A DNA stretch of 64,000 bases, from NCBI RefSeq assembly GCF_000284375.1, contig NC_017249.1, positions 3,450,001 through 3,514,000 of the forward strand. Reading direction: 5' to 3'. Position 1 is the stretch's first letter; each line of letters begins with the position of its first letter. The stretch is from Bradyrhizobium japonicum USDA 6. Lineage in GTDB: Bacteria > Pseudomonadota > Alphaproteobacteria > Rhizobiales > Xanthobacteraceae. Of the stretch, positions 36,287 to 44,061 are shown in pieces. Both the position numbers and the translations under genes were made by a program. Under the pieces are notes generated by a model. It made no database searches. It saw only the letters and a list, made by a program, of their open reading frames with translations, and was not told the DNA's origin.

Positions 36287-37155
36287 GCTCGATTGAGACG
36301 GTGCCGGTCGCAAGTCAGGTGCGCGCCGCCGCTCCTTCGGAAATTCGTCGCCTGTTGCGCGAACCATCCGCCGTCATCGGAGCCACGATCATCCTGTTCT
36401 TCGTCGTGCTGGCGGTGTTTGCCTCGTGGATCGCGCCGTACGATCCAAACTCGCCGGACTGGATGGCGATTCGCGCGGCGCCCAGTGCGGCACACTGGTT
36501 CGGCACCGACGATCTCGGTCGGGACGTGCTCTCGCGCGTGATCTTCGGCACGCAAGCCTCGCTTGCCGCCGGCATGGTCTCCGTGACGGTCGCCGTGCTG
36601 ATCGGCCTCCCGTTTGGTCTCATGGCCGGCTATTTCGGCGGCCTCACCGATATGGTGATCTCGCGCCTCGCCGATGCGCTGCTCGCTTGCCCCTTTTTGG
36701 TGCTGGCGATTGCGCTCGCCGCGTTCCTGGGCCCCAGCCTGCAAAATGCGATGATTGCCATCGGCATTTCCGCCGTGCCGGTGTTCGTTCGTGTTGCGCG
36801 TGCCGAGACGCTGGTGGTCTGCACCGAGGATTACATCGCGGCGGCCCGGTCCCAGGGCCTCGGCCATCTCGCCATCCTGACCGGACAGGTGCTGCCGAAC
36901 GTGCTTGCGCCGACGATTGTGCAGGCGACGCTGACCATGGCGATTGCAGTTCTCGCCGAGGCGAGCCTGGCCTTTCTGGGGCTTGGCCAGCTTCCTCCGG
37001 CCCCTTCATGGGGCGCCATGCTTGACGTTGCCAGGCAATTTCTCGGCGAGGCGCCATGGATGGCCTTCTGGCCGGGGCTCGCGATCATTGCGCTCGTCAT
37101 CGGCTTCAACCTGATGGGGGACGGCCTGAATGATGCCCTCAATCCCAGGCACTAG
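36283..37155 (+). CDS. Peptide-type ABC transporter permease (DppC type)
   Basis: A 290-residue permease with the DppC/OppC N-terminal helix and the phrase HWFGTDDLGRDVLSRVIFG, typical of this subunit, six predicted helices and an EAA loop at about 180-200 (DYIAAARSQGLGHLAIL). It partners the DppB-type subunit. The operon appears to end here; a weak CCGCTG/CAGCGG hairpin occurs at 37174-37195 without a T-run. Confidence 0.93.
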   Translation: MSSIETVPVASQVRAAAPSEIRRLLREPSAVIGATIILFFVVLAVFASWIAPYDPNSPDWMAIRAAPSAAHWFGTDDLGRDVLSRVIFGTQASLAAGMVSVTVAVLIGLPFGLMAGYFGGLTDMVISRLADALLACPFLVLAIALAAFLGPSLQNAMIAIGISAVPVFVRVARAETLVVCTEDYIAAARSQGLGHLAILTGQVLPNVLAPTIVQATLTMAIAVLAEASLAFLGLGQLPPAPSWGAMLDVARQFLGEAPWMAFWPGLAIIALVIGFNLMGDGLNDALNPRH

Positions 37156-37333
37156 ATGGAAGACGAGCCGGTTCCGCTGAGGGACTCCGCAGCGGGGCCT
37201 AGGGCTGTTTGATTTCAGGCGGCAGAGCAAAGCCTGTCTCGTCCGAGCGTTGCAGCGCGCAGATCCGATGACACAGGTCGATGACGTGCTCGTCGTAGAC
37301 TAGAGTGTATTGGCGCGAGCATTTGGCGCGCCG

Positions 37334-37347
37334 TTGATCTGTATCAA
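37334..37347. promoter_or_regulatory. FixK/FNR box TTGATCTGTATCAA
   Basis: A palindrome matching TTGA[T/C]-N4-[A/G]TCAA, with 59 bases between it and the start codon of the AI-2E-family transporter. It is the first of six such boxes between here and 57.7 kb. Placement suits an activator site near -41.5. Confidence 0.75.
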
Positions 37348-37406
37348 GCCCGCCGCGGGATAGGGGCCGCTAAGCTTCCAGCAGGAACGCTGCCCGGATA
37401 CAGGCC

Positions 37407-38495
37407 TTGAACACTCTTCGCCAGCATCGGTCCATCGACGGAGTCATCCAGCTCGTGATCCGGCTCGGATTGCTGGCGCTGCTGATCCTGTGGACTTTCC
37501 TCATCATCCGCCCGTTCGTGCCAATCCTGGCCTGGAGTGCGGTGCTCGCGGTGGCGTTCTATCCAGTCTTCGGCTGGCTCGCCAAACGCCTCGGCGGCCG
37601 CCCGCGCACCGCCGCTTTCATTCTTACGCTGGTTACACTGGGCATCGTCATCGGTCCTGCGGCCTGGCTCGGCGTGAGCGCAGTCGACGGCATCAGGGAT
37701 CTCGCGGGCCAGATCAGCAGCGGCGATCTCAGGCTTACGGAGGCGCCCGAACAGATCAAGAGCTGGCCGCTGATCGGCACCCAGCTCTACGATCTCTGGA
37801 CCCAGGCCAACAGCAATATCCGCGCGGCGCTGAGCGAGGTGATGCCGTATCTGAAACCGCTTGCCGGGATGATGCTGTCGTTGGCCGGTGATGCCGGTGT
37901 CGGCACGCTCCAGTTCCTGCTGTCGGTATTCGTCGCCGGCTTCCTCTTTCCCTACGGTCCGCAGCTCGTCGACGCGGTGCGCGGCTTCCTGTTCCGGGTC
38001 GTACCTGAGCAGAGCGAGCATTTTCTCGAGCTCGCCGGCGCGACCATCCGCGCGGTGTCGCAGGGCATCATCGGTGTCGCAATCGTGCAGTCGCTACTGG
38101 CCGGCATCGGCTTCAAGCTCGCAGGCGCCCCGAGTGCCGGCCTGCTGGCATTCCTCGTCCTGTTGCTGTCGATCGTGCAGATCGGCCCCTTCCTCGTTCT
38201 CTTCCCCGTGGTCGTCTGGATCTGGATGGACAAGGACGTGACCACAGCGGTGCTCCTGACCATCTTCCTCGGCGCCGTCGGCCTCCTCGACAACATCCTG
38301 AAACCCATCGTCATGGGGCGCGGTCTGACCACGCCGACGATCGTGATCCTGATCGGGGTGATCGGTGGAACGCTCGCGCACGGAATCATCGGCCTCTTCA
38401 TCGGCCCGATCATCCTGTCCGTCGCCTGGGAACTCGCGGCGGCCTGGATCCGGAACGACCGCGCCGCTGTGCCGAAAGGGCCGGAAGAGACCTGA
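37407..38495 (+). CDS. AI-2E-family membrane transporter
   Basis: A 362-residue protein with about eight membrane helices. TTG 37407 is used as the start because no nearby ATG fits; the ribosome-binding site is weak. The family features are LWTFLIIRPFVPILAWSAVLAVAFYPVF near the N-terminus, a variable periplasmic-type loop (~90-150), and the C-terminal GLLDNILKPIVMGRGLTTPTIVILIGVIGG region. Members (PerM/YdiK/TqsA) export small molecules or ions; autoinducer-2 transport is proven only for a few. The FixK box upstream suggests induction at low oxygen. Confidence 0.87.
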   Translation: MNTLRQHRSIDGVIQLVIRLGLLALLILWTFLIIRPFVPILAWSAVLAVAFYPVFGWLAKRLGGRPRTAAFILTLVTLGIVIGPAAWLGVSAVDGIRDLAGQISSGDLRLTEAPEQIKSWPLIGTQLYDLWTQANSNIRAALSEVMPYLKPLAGMMLSLAGDAGVGTLQFLLSVFVAGFLFPYGPQLVDAVRGFLFRVVPEQSEHFLELAGATIRAVSQGIIGVAIVQSLLAGIGFKLAGAPSAGLLAFLVLLLSIVQIGPFLVLFPVVVWIWMDKDVTTAVLLTIFLGAVGLLDNILKPIVMGRGLTTPTIVILIGVIGGTLAHGIIGLFIGPIILSVAWELAAAWIRNDRAAVPKGPEET

Positions 38496-38514
38496 ATCTC
38501 CGCACGCATCACCT

Positions 38515-38528
38515 TTGACCTAAGTCAA
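38515..38528. promoter_or_regulatory. FixK/FNR box TTGACCTAAGTCAA
   Basis: A perfect inverted repeat TTGAC-CTAA-GTCAA, 138 bases before the preferred start of the acetate-kinase-like gene. Being only 15 bases from the upstream alternative start at 38544, it argues against that start, since a promoter must fit in between. Confidence 0.75.
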
Positions 38529-38666
38529 TTCTCTCGACTCCCGATGCGCCCTAGATCGGGCGTAGGCAGATCTGACCTCAGGCATGTCGATGGCCCATCG
38601 AACGTCGCAGCGGGATTGCACATTCGGGCAAACGTCCCCGGCGATGACGGCTGTCGACTAACCGCC

Positions 38667-39779
38667 ATGGATGCGATCCTTGCCATCGATGCGAATGCAG
38701 GAGGGGTGAACTTCCAGCTCTTCTCCGTGCGAGGCGAGGGGAGGCTGGAACGGCAAATCAAGGGACGGCTTGACGGGCTCGGCAGCCATCCGCGCCTCAG
38801 GGCGAGCGGAGCGAACGGCGATCCGCTGGCGCACCGCACCTATCAGAACGACGACGTCGATGACATCCCGGCGGCATGCGCGGTTGTCGATAGCTGGCTG
38901 CGGGACGAATTGGGAATCCAGCCGCTGGCCGTGGGACATCGTGTCGCGCAGGGAGGACCGGATGACGCCCGGCCGGCCCTGATCGATGACGCCGTGATGG
39001 CGCGTCTGGAACGGCTGATTGCACTCGCGCCGCTGCTTCAACCGTATAATCTTGCGCCAATCCGTATCATGCAGGCCAATCATCCGGCGCTACCGCAAGT
39101 CGCCTGCTTCGATACTGCGTTCCATCTCGGCAAGGTCGTGGAGAACGGCAGCTATCCCATTGCGCATCAACTCTACGCAGGTGGCGCAAGGCGTTACGGC
39201 GCTCACGGTCTTTGCTACGAGTCGATTGCTCGAGCTCTGACGCTCGAGGCCCCCGAGATTGCCGCGCGCCGCGTGATCGTTGCGTGCCTCGGCGACACCA
39301 GCTCGATGTGCGCGCTGAAGGAAGGCCGCAGCGTCGAAAGCACGAATGGATTCTATGCTTTTGGCGCATCGCCGTCGGACTATTCCGCGGGCGAAATCGA
39401 TCCCGGCGGCGCATTTCTGCTCACCAATCCGGGTGACGCCGGTGCGGCGGCTCGTTTTCTGCGAGCAGAACACGCCGTCGAGCACCTCGCCTACTGCGCC
39501 GGCCTCAACGCCGGCCTGCTTGCGGCCGCGCTGGAGGGGCTTGACGCCTTTGTTTTCACCGGCGCAATCGGCCAGCGCTCGACCGCGATCCGCGCGCGCA
39601 TCGCCGAAAGGCTGAGCTGGCTCGGTGCTATACTGGATGCGAAGGCCAACGGCCATAACGCAAGGCTGATCTCGCGCCGCGATAGTCGCATCCCTCTCTA
39701 CGTGCTCCCGTCCGACGACGAATTGACCATCGCGCGGCACACATTGGCGCTCTTGGTGAACGGGCCGTCGCCACGTTGA
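38667..39779 (+). CDS. Degenerate acetate-kinase-family protein, probably not an active acetate kinase
   Basis: A 370-residue protein from ATG 38667; the open frame from 38544 has no supporting homology. It aligns along the acetate kinase family: IDANAGGVNFQLF for the N-terminal phosphate loop, GHRVAQGG (~90-97), ALAPLLQPYN (~119-128), VACFDTAFH, YGAHGLCY (~177-184), CLGDTSS (~207-213), GEIDPG and FTGAIGQR. Compared with the family, the loop Asn is Asp, APLHNP has lost its His, HLGNG is CLGDT and the Arg before GDIDP is Ser; the GHR Arg and the HG His remain. It may have lost kinase activity or changed substrate. It overlaps the channel gene region and has a FixK box upstream. Confidence 0.75.
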   Translation: MDAILAIDANAGGVNFQLFSVRGEGRLERQIKGRLDGLGSHPRLRASGANGDPLAHRTYQNDDVDDIPAACAVVDSWLRDELGIQPLAVGHRVAQGGPDDARPALIDDAVMARLERLIALAPLLQPYNLAPIRIMQANHPALPQVACFDTAFHLGKVVENGSYPIAHQLYAGGARRYGAHGLCYESIARALTLEAPEIAARRVIVACLGDTSSMCALKEGRSVESTNGFYAFGASPSDYSAGEIDPGGAFLLTNPGDAGAAARFLRAEHAVEHLAYCAGLNAGLLAAALEGLDAFVFTGAIGQRSTAIRARIAERLSWLGAILDAKANGHNARLISRRDSRIPLYVLPSDDELTIARHTLALLVNGPSPR

Positions 39780-39817
39780 GGCAGCTTCCCGGAAAGCTGA
39801 AAAGGATTGGGCGCGCG

Positions 39818-40261
39818 ATGCTTCTTCAATTCCTCGTCGGTACGCTGGTCAGCGTGATCAATATCGGCATCCATGCGCTGGTGACCATCGTCGCCGTCGG
39901 GATCGCCCGCGGCGCGGGCTTGCGACAAACCAGGAGACCAAGAGTGCACCTGATGGGTGTCATGGTCGCGACAGCCGTGGTGTTGCAGGTCGCGCATACG
40001 CTGGAGGTTCTGATGTGGGCTCTGATGTATGAAGTCGTTCAGGCCGCCGCACCGGGCAGTGATGTACTCTATTTCGCCTTCGTCAACTACACCACGCTCG
40101 GCTACGGCGATATCACGCCCGTGCGCGAATGGCGCCTCATCGGCCCGTTGACGGCCATGAATGGTGTCCTGCTGTTCGGCTGGTCGGCCGCCATCCTGTT
40201 CGAGGTCTTGCGCAAGACTCTCGAGCACCTCGGCGTAACCCAGGCGCCTGGCCTCAAATGA
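39818..40261 (+). CDS. Small two-helix potassium-channel-like protein
   Basis: About 147 residues from ATG 39818, or 161 from a TTG at 39776 that overlaps the preceding stop. Two or three N-terminal helices precede a pore region with the selectivity filter TTLGYGDITP (~98-107), followed by a final helix. This is the Ion_trans_2 pore, and TLGYGD is the K+-selective signature. No regulatory RCK or cyclic-nucleotide domain is attached, so gating is unknown. It follows the acetate-kinase-like gene directly and is presumably co-transcribed from the FixK box at 38515. Confidence 0.8.
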   Translation: MLLQFLVGTLVSVINIGIHALVTIVAVGIARGAGLRQTRRPRVHLMGVMVATAVVLQVAHTLEVLMWALMYEVVQAAAPGSDVLYFAFVNYTTLGYGDITPVREWRLIGPLTAMNGVLLFGWSAAILFEVLRKTLEHLGVTQAPGLK

Positions 40262-40297
40262 CCCTGATACCGATGGAGGCTTCGGCGAGAGCCGGGC

Positions 40298-40387
40298 TCA
40301 GCCAAGGAAAAGGATCATGGCCGTGAACGCCACCGGCAGCGTCCCGAACAAAATGACTGCGATCCGAAATGCGGTCTCGTTCCACAT
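40298..40387 (-). CDS. Possible 29-residue single-helix membrane peptide
   Basis: A short frame from ATG 40387 to TGA 40298 encodes a Met-Trp-Asn-Glu start, a basic residue and then a continuous hydrophobic stretch (AVILFGTLPVAFTAMILFLG). It lies 69 bases downstream of the Crp/Fnr gene on the same strand. The hydrophobic profile is that of small membrane subunits, but no good ribosome-binding site is visible, so it may be chance. Confidence 0.3.
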   Translation of the reverse strand: MWNETAFRIAVILFGTLPVAFTAMILFLG

Positions 40388-40456
40388 CGGAAGAGGCTAG
40401 CATCGGACGGTACCGGTGTGATGTGCAGTTTGTGCCATTCGCCGGTGTCGGCCCGC

Positions 40457-41140
40457 TCAAGGCTGCAGGTCGAGGCTTGCAAGCTTGTGCCGATCCAGCA
40501 GCACGATCTGACGCTGGGTGTTGCCGACGAAGCCGAGGGCGCCGACCTCATGGAGCCGTGACAGCGCGCGGGATACGGTCTCCAGCGTCAGGCCGAGGTA
40601 ATCGGCGATATCGCGCCGCGACATCGGCAGCGCCATGACGCCGGACGCCGTCAACCGCCCGTCCATCTCGAGCAGGAACGCTGCGACCCGCTCCAGCGAG
40701 GTCTTGCGGCCCAGCAGCAGCATATGGTCCTCCGCATGCTGGAGGTTGTTGGTGGTCATGCTGAGGAGGTTTCTGGCGACCATCGCATCGCTTTCGGCCA
40801 CCATTTCGAGGCTTTGCCGTCTGACCAGGCGCACCGTGGTGTCGACGATCGCTTCCGTGGTGAAGCGGTGTTCGTTGCCGTTCTCCAGGCCAAAAATGTC
40901 GCCGGCGAGGTGAAAGGCGCCAATCTGCCTGCGGCCGTCCGACAGCAGCTTGTAGCTTCGCACCGCACCAGACGTCACCTGATAGACATATTCGGCGGGC
41001 TCTCTCTCTCCATAGATTTCGCTGCCCTTTTTATAGGTAAATTGGCTTAAACTGACGAGCGCATTTGAATCGCTGGTCATGCCAAGGTCACGAAGGGAGT
41101 TGGGACGCGGCGTCGAATCCGCTGTGATGCGAACGAACAT
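40457..41140 (-). CDS. Crp/Fnr-family regulator, FixK type
   Basis: A 227-residue regulator with an N-terminal cyclic-nucleotide-binding-like barrel (~35-115), dimer helix (~120-160) and a C-terminal helix-turn-helix. The recognition helix reads LETVSRALSRL with Glu187, Ser190 and Arg191, the residues by which FNR and FixK read TTGA half-sites. The protein contains no cysteine at all, so it cannot hold an FNR iron-sulfur cluster, nor the redox Cys of Bradyrhizobium FixK2. Such FixK-type proteins are usually controlled at transcription by a FixLJ-like system. It is divergent from a FixJ-like gene, and six matching boxes lie nearby, so it is the prime candidate for their activator. Confidence 0.88.
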   Translation of the reverse strand: MFVRITADSTPRPNSLRDLGMTSDSNALVSLSQFTYKKGSEIYGEREPAEYVYQVTSGAVRSYKLLSDGRRQIGAFHLAGDIFGLENGNEHRFTTEAIVDTTVRLVRRQSLEMVAESDAMVARNLLSMTTNNLQHAEDHMLLLGRKTSLERVAAFLLEMDGRLTASGVMALPMSRRDIADYLGLTLETVSRALSRLHEVGALGFVGNTQRQIVLLDRHKLASLDLQP

Positions 41141-41261
41141 AGGCCAACTCCTCAGCTCATCGCCGAATTGGTCTGTCGGACGAAAAGTCTCGCCGCCGGG
41201 AATGCGCCGCGCCGTCCCACTCCCGCTGAAGTTGATTTACGACTAAGGCGGCATTCTCATC

Positions 41262-41293
41262 CATTGTCCCAAGGTTCATTGTACCAAGGGACA
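41262..41293. promoter_or_regulatory. Tandem direct repeat and overlapping inverted repeat between the FixK-like and FixJ-like genes
   Basis: CATTGTCCCAAGG (41262-41274) and CATTGTACCAAGG (41277-41289) are a direct repeat with one mismatch and a 15-base period. Overlapping this, TGTCCCAAGGT and ACCAAGGGACA (41265-41293) form an imperfect inverted repeat. Location in the 233-base divergent region suggests a binding site for a regulator of one or both genes. Confidence 0.55.
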
Positions 41294-41373
41294 GCGTTGA
41301 GGCCTGCTGGGAGGTTGTTGCGCGGATTGAGAAGTTGCCGGTGGTGGTTGACGAATTCAGCAAGAGGTGACGC

Positions 41374-41997
41374 GTGCCTGGCCTTGTTCACGTGGTGGAT
41401 GACGACGATTCCTTCCGGACGGCAATCGCGCGCCGGCTGAAGCTCGCCGGTTACGACGTTGCGACCTACGCGTCGGCGCAGGATTTGCTGGATGCGGCGC
41501 CTGACGACGCGCAGCCGGGATGCATCCTGCTCGACGTGTGGATACCGGGGCTGAGCGGCCCCGACTTGCAGACCCGATTGGTCGCGTCGGGTTCGACGCT
41601 GCCAATCATATTCCTGACTGGACACGCCGACACGCCAACCACGGTGCAGGCCATCAAGGCCGGCGCGGAGGATTTCCTGACCAAGCCAGTATCCTCCGAG
41701 CAGTTGATCGCTGCGATCGAGCGCGCGCTGGTGCGCCAGCGCGCCGCGCAGGCGCATCGCGGAAGGCTCGAGACCTTCCGCATTCACCTCGCCACGTTGA
41801 CGCATCGCGAGCGTCAGGTGTTCGATCTCATCGTCCGCGGCAGGATCAACAAGCAGATCGCGCATGAGCTTGGAACCACCGAGCGCACCGTGAAGGCGCA
41901 CCGCCACCAGGTGATGGAGAAGATGCAGGTTCATTCGCTGGCGGAGCTCGTTTCGATCGCGGAACGGCTTGGAATGCTCGATACGAGCGACGATTAG
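41374..41997 (+). CDS. FixJ-family response regulator (receiver + LuxR helix-turn-helix)
   Basis: A 207-residue regulator starting at GTG 41374, after an AAGAGG-like site. The receiver has the acidic group VVDDDD (7-12), phospho-acceptor Asp53 in LLDVWIPG, FLTGHAD and TKPV with the conserved Lys. The LuxR-type domain (TLTHRERQVFDLIVRGRINK, then ELGTTERTVKAHRHQVMEKM) is the FixJ type. All phosphorylation residues are present. No histidine kinase adjoins; the nearest is at 55723. By analogy with FixLJ-FixK circuits, it may activate the divergent FixK-like gene. Confidence 0.88.
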   Translation: MPGLVHVVDDDDSFRTAIARRLKLAGYDVATYASAQDLLDAAPDDAQPGCILLDVWIPGLSGPDLQTRLVASGSTLPIIFLTGHADTPTTVQAIKAGAEDFLTKPVSSEQLIAAIERALVRQRAAQAHRGRLETFRIHLATLTHRERQVFDLIVRGRINKQIAHELGTTERTVKAHRHQVMEKMQVHSLAELVSIAERLGMLDTSDD

Positions 41998-42124
41998 CTG
42001 ATTTGTCGTCACGGACAGTTCCCGCGGCGTGACTTCCCCAAGAGACAATATGAAATTCGCTGGTGCGGTGCCATGCAGGGCGACGGTTTGCCTGACACGC
42101 AAGTGGCAACCAGGCGAATTCAAT

Positions 42125-42541
42125 ATGGCCAGAGCCGCCGCAATCAGTCGTTCGGCTCGAAGGGGCACTTCCTTGTCAGAGCGTGGCTCTGTTTTTATCG
42201 TCGATGACGATCCGTCCATCCGGACCAGCTTGAACAGGCTGCTCCGCGAGCATGGCTTTGCCGCGACGCTCTTCGACTCCGCTGGAGCCTTGCTCCATCA
42301 CGGCAGCTTCGACAAGGCGATCTGCATCGTCCTCGATATCGACCTGAACGGACGGTCCGGCATCGACCTGCGCCGGCAACTGGCAGAGGAGGGCGTCACC
42401 GCGCCGGTGATCTACATCACCGGAAATGACAGCTCGGCGAATCGCGCCGCCGCGGTCGCGTCCGGATGCATTGCCTATCTGGTAAAGCCTTTCACGGCGC
42501 AGTCCCTGATCGAGTCGGTGGCGCGTGCGTCGGCAGCGTAA
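42125..42541 (+). CDS. Receiver-only response regulator
   Basis: A 138-residue protein from ATG 42125; earlier starts in the same frame to 42029 have no homology. It is a single receiver domain with FIVDDDPS (~24-31), phospho-acceptor Asp71 in VLDIDLNGRSG, YITGND and LVKPFTAQS. No output domain follows. Single-domain receivers act as phosphate sinks or by binding partners. It follows the FixJ-like gene by 127 bases on the same strand and resembles the FixJ receiver class in its motifs, so it may compete for the same kinase. Confidence 0.85.
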   Translation: MARAAAISRSARRGTSLSERGSVFIVDDDPSIRTSLNRLLREHGFAATLFDSAGALLHHGSFDKAICIVLDIDLNGRSGIDLRRQLAEEGVTAPVIYITGNDSSANRAAAVASGCIAYLVKPFTAQSLIESVARASAA

Positions 42542-42555
42542 CGCAGTACGGCCGC

Positions 42556-43140
42556 TCATTCATCGACATATTGCTCCAGCGTCCTGGCCGGCGCGCCCTT
42601 GTGGACGGACGCGAACTGCGCCAGCGGCACCGAGGTCGTCAATGCCAGAAGGTTTGAATCGACGACCTCGAGGGCAAGTGTCTTCCCTGACTCCATCTCC
42701 TTGATGATCGCGGGAGGCGCGACGTCGGCCGCAATGCAGCCATTGGTCAGGCACCAGCTGTAGGGGATGCGGAGGGGGCTGCCCTGGTCGACGGTCAGCT
42801 TCGCCGGCTGTTGCAGGTACATGCCGACGGGCACGAAGAGTTGCAGTCGTGCCGTGGGAGTGCCTTCGCGCTCGATCAGGTCCACGCGTATTGCCGTCTG
42901 GCCGGTTGGAAACTTGCCGGTGATTGACGTCCGGCACAGCGTCGGCGCACCGCCTGCCTTGAAGCAGAGCTTCTGCCAGTCTCCGTAGACGATGTCCTTT
43001 GCCTCACGCTGGCCGCGCGTCGCGATCTCGGCGGGCTTGTCGGCCTGCGCGGATTTCGGCGCGGCGATGCCGGCACATGTCGCGCTTCCGGCGACCGCGA
43101 CGACCAGCAGGCCAGGGAGACAATTGCGGGGACTTGGCAT
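42556..43140 (-). CDS. Invasion-associated locus B (IalB)-family exported protein
   Basis: A 194-residue protein with an N-terminal signal segment (LPGLLVVAVAGSATCAGIAA). The mature part carries the IalB family pattern: GDWQKLCFKAGG, LCRTSITGKF, TGQTAIRVDLIERE, LQLFVPVGMYLQ and PYSWCLTNGCIAA, with two cysteine pairs likely forming disulfides. IalB proteins are periplasmic or outer-membrane associated; their name comes from Bartonella, and free-living relatives have no known role. The gene is followed upstream (on the minus strand) by a hydrolase gene 22 bases away, and both could belong to the AspT-led transcript from the FixK box at 45808. Confidence 0.88.
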   Translation of the reverse strand: MPSPRNCLPGLLVVAVAGSATCAGIAAPKSAQADKPAEIATRGQREAKDIVYGDWQKLCFKAGGAPTLCRTSITGKFPTGQTAIRVDLIEREGTPTARLQLFVPVGMYLQQPAKLTVDQGSPLRIPYSWCLTNGCIAADVAPPAIIKEMESGKTLALEVVDSNLLALTTSVPLAQFASVHKGAPARTLEQYVDE

Positions 43141-43162
43141 GATGTGCCTCCGAGCCTGAACT

Positions 43163-44050
43163 CTATTTCTGCGCGTCGAGGAACTTCGCCACCAGCGGCG
43201 ACCACAGCGGGATCGCGTCCGGCGAGCCGATGAAGAAATGGCCCTCGTTGCCGAAGGGCGGCATCAGATGATATTCGGCGCGGCCGCCAGCCGCCGTGAA
43301 TGCTGCATGCATGCGCCTCGACAGATCGGGGCCGAAAAACGTGTCGTTCTCGATGTAAATCCACAGCATCGGCACCCGCGACGTGCTGCCGAAATCCGCG
43401 GTCGCCTCGACCAGCTTGTCGGGTGCGCAATTGTTGTTCGGCTTGCCGCCGACCCGCCCGCCGCGGCCGGCGGCGAAGGTGATGATGGCCTTCACCTGTG
43501 GTGGGTTCACGCTGGACAAGGCGATGGAAGCCCAGCCTCCGGCGGACTGGCCGACCACGATCACGTCCTTTGGAATGATGCGTTTCTCGGCGGCCATGTA
43601 GTCGATGATCCAGAGATCGACCTTGGCGACTGCGAGGCCCGCATCATGGAAGTTGGGGTTCGTGCACTTTCCGACCTTGGAAAAGAATGGCCCATAGAGC
43701 GCGCGCTCGGGAATGTCGATGGCCGCGGCGCCATAGCCGCTGCCGACCGGTGCGACCACGAGATAGCCGCGCTTGGCGAACCACTTTGCAGCGTCGCGGA
43801 ATTCCACCAGCGGGAAGAAGCTCCGGTCGGTCGGATTGAGAGAGACGCCGTGGTTCATGATCACCAGAGGGAAAGGGCCGTCGCCGACCGGGCGCACCAG
43901 ATAGGCGAACATCGGCAACGGCAGCGGCAAGGCCCAGATCTCTTCCTGGATTCGGACCTCGTCCTCAGCCCGCATTGGGGCGGAGAGCGAGGCCAGAACG
44001 AGCAGGGTGGTCGCCAGGGATCGGAGCGTTACAGCCAGAAGCGAGCGCAT
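43163..44050 (-). CDS. Exported dienelactone-hydrolase-like alpha/beta hydrolase
   Basis: A 295-residue protein from ATG 44050, preceded by GGAGAT; the longer open frame in this register to 45736 is antisense/shadow of the transporter gene. It has a signal peptide (SLLAVTLRSLATTLLVLASLSAPMRA), an oxyanion-type VIMNHGVS, the nucleophile elbow VVGQSAGGWAS, and a late Asp (ENDTFFG) and His (NEGHFF) completing a Ser-Asp-His triad. It starts 11 bases after the AspT-type gene's stop. It probably acts in the periplasm on an ester; substrate unknown. Confidence 0.82.
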   Translation of the reverse strand: MRSLLAVTLRSLATTLLVLASLSAPMRAEDEVRIQEEIWALPLPLPMFAYLVRPVGDGPFPLVIMNHGVSLNPTDRSFFPLVEFRDAAKWFAKRGYLVVAPVGSGYGAAAIDIPERALYGPFFSKVGKCTNPNFHDAGLAVAKVDLWIIDYMAAEKRIIPKDVIVVGQSAGGWASIALSSVNPPQVKAIITFAAGRGGRVGGKPNNNCAPDKLVEATADFGSTSRVPMLWIYIENDTFFGPDLSRRMHAAFTAAGGRAEYHLMPPFGNEGHFFIGSPDAIPLWSPLVAKFLDAQK

Positions 44051-44061
44051 CGCGATCTCCT

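Noticed and set aside
37174..37195. CCGCTG/CAGCGG hairpin after the DppC-type gene
   Set aside because: Only six perfect pairs, a 10-base loop and no following T-run, so a terminator call is not supported.
38544..38666. N-terminal extension of the acetate-kinase-like protein
   Set aside because: No homology to the family in this stretch, and the start would be only 15 bases from the FixK box, leaving no room for a promoter.
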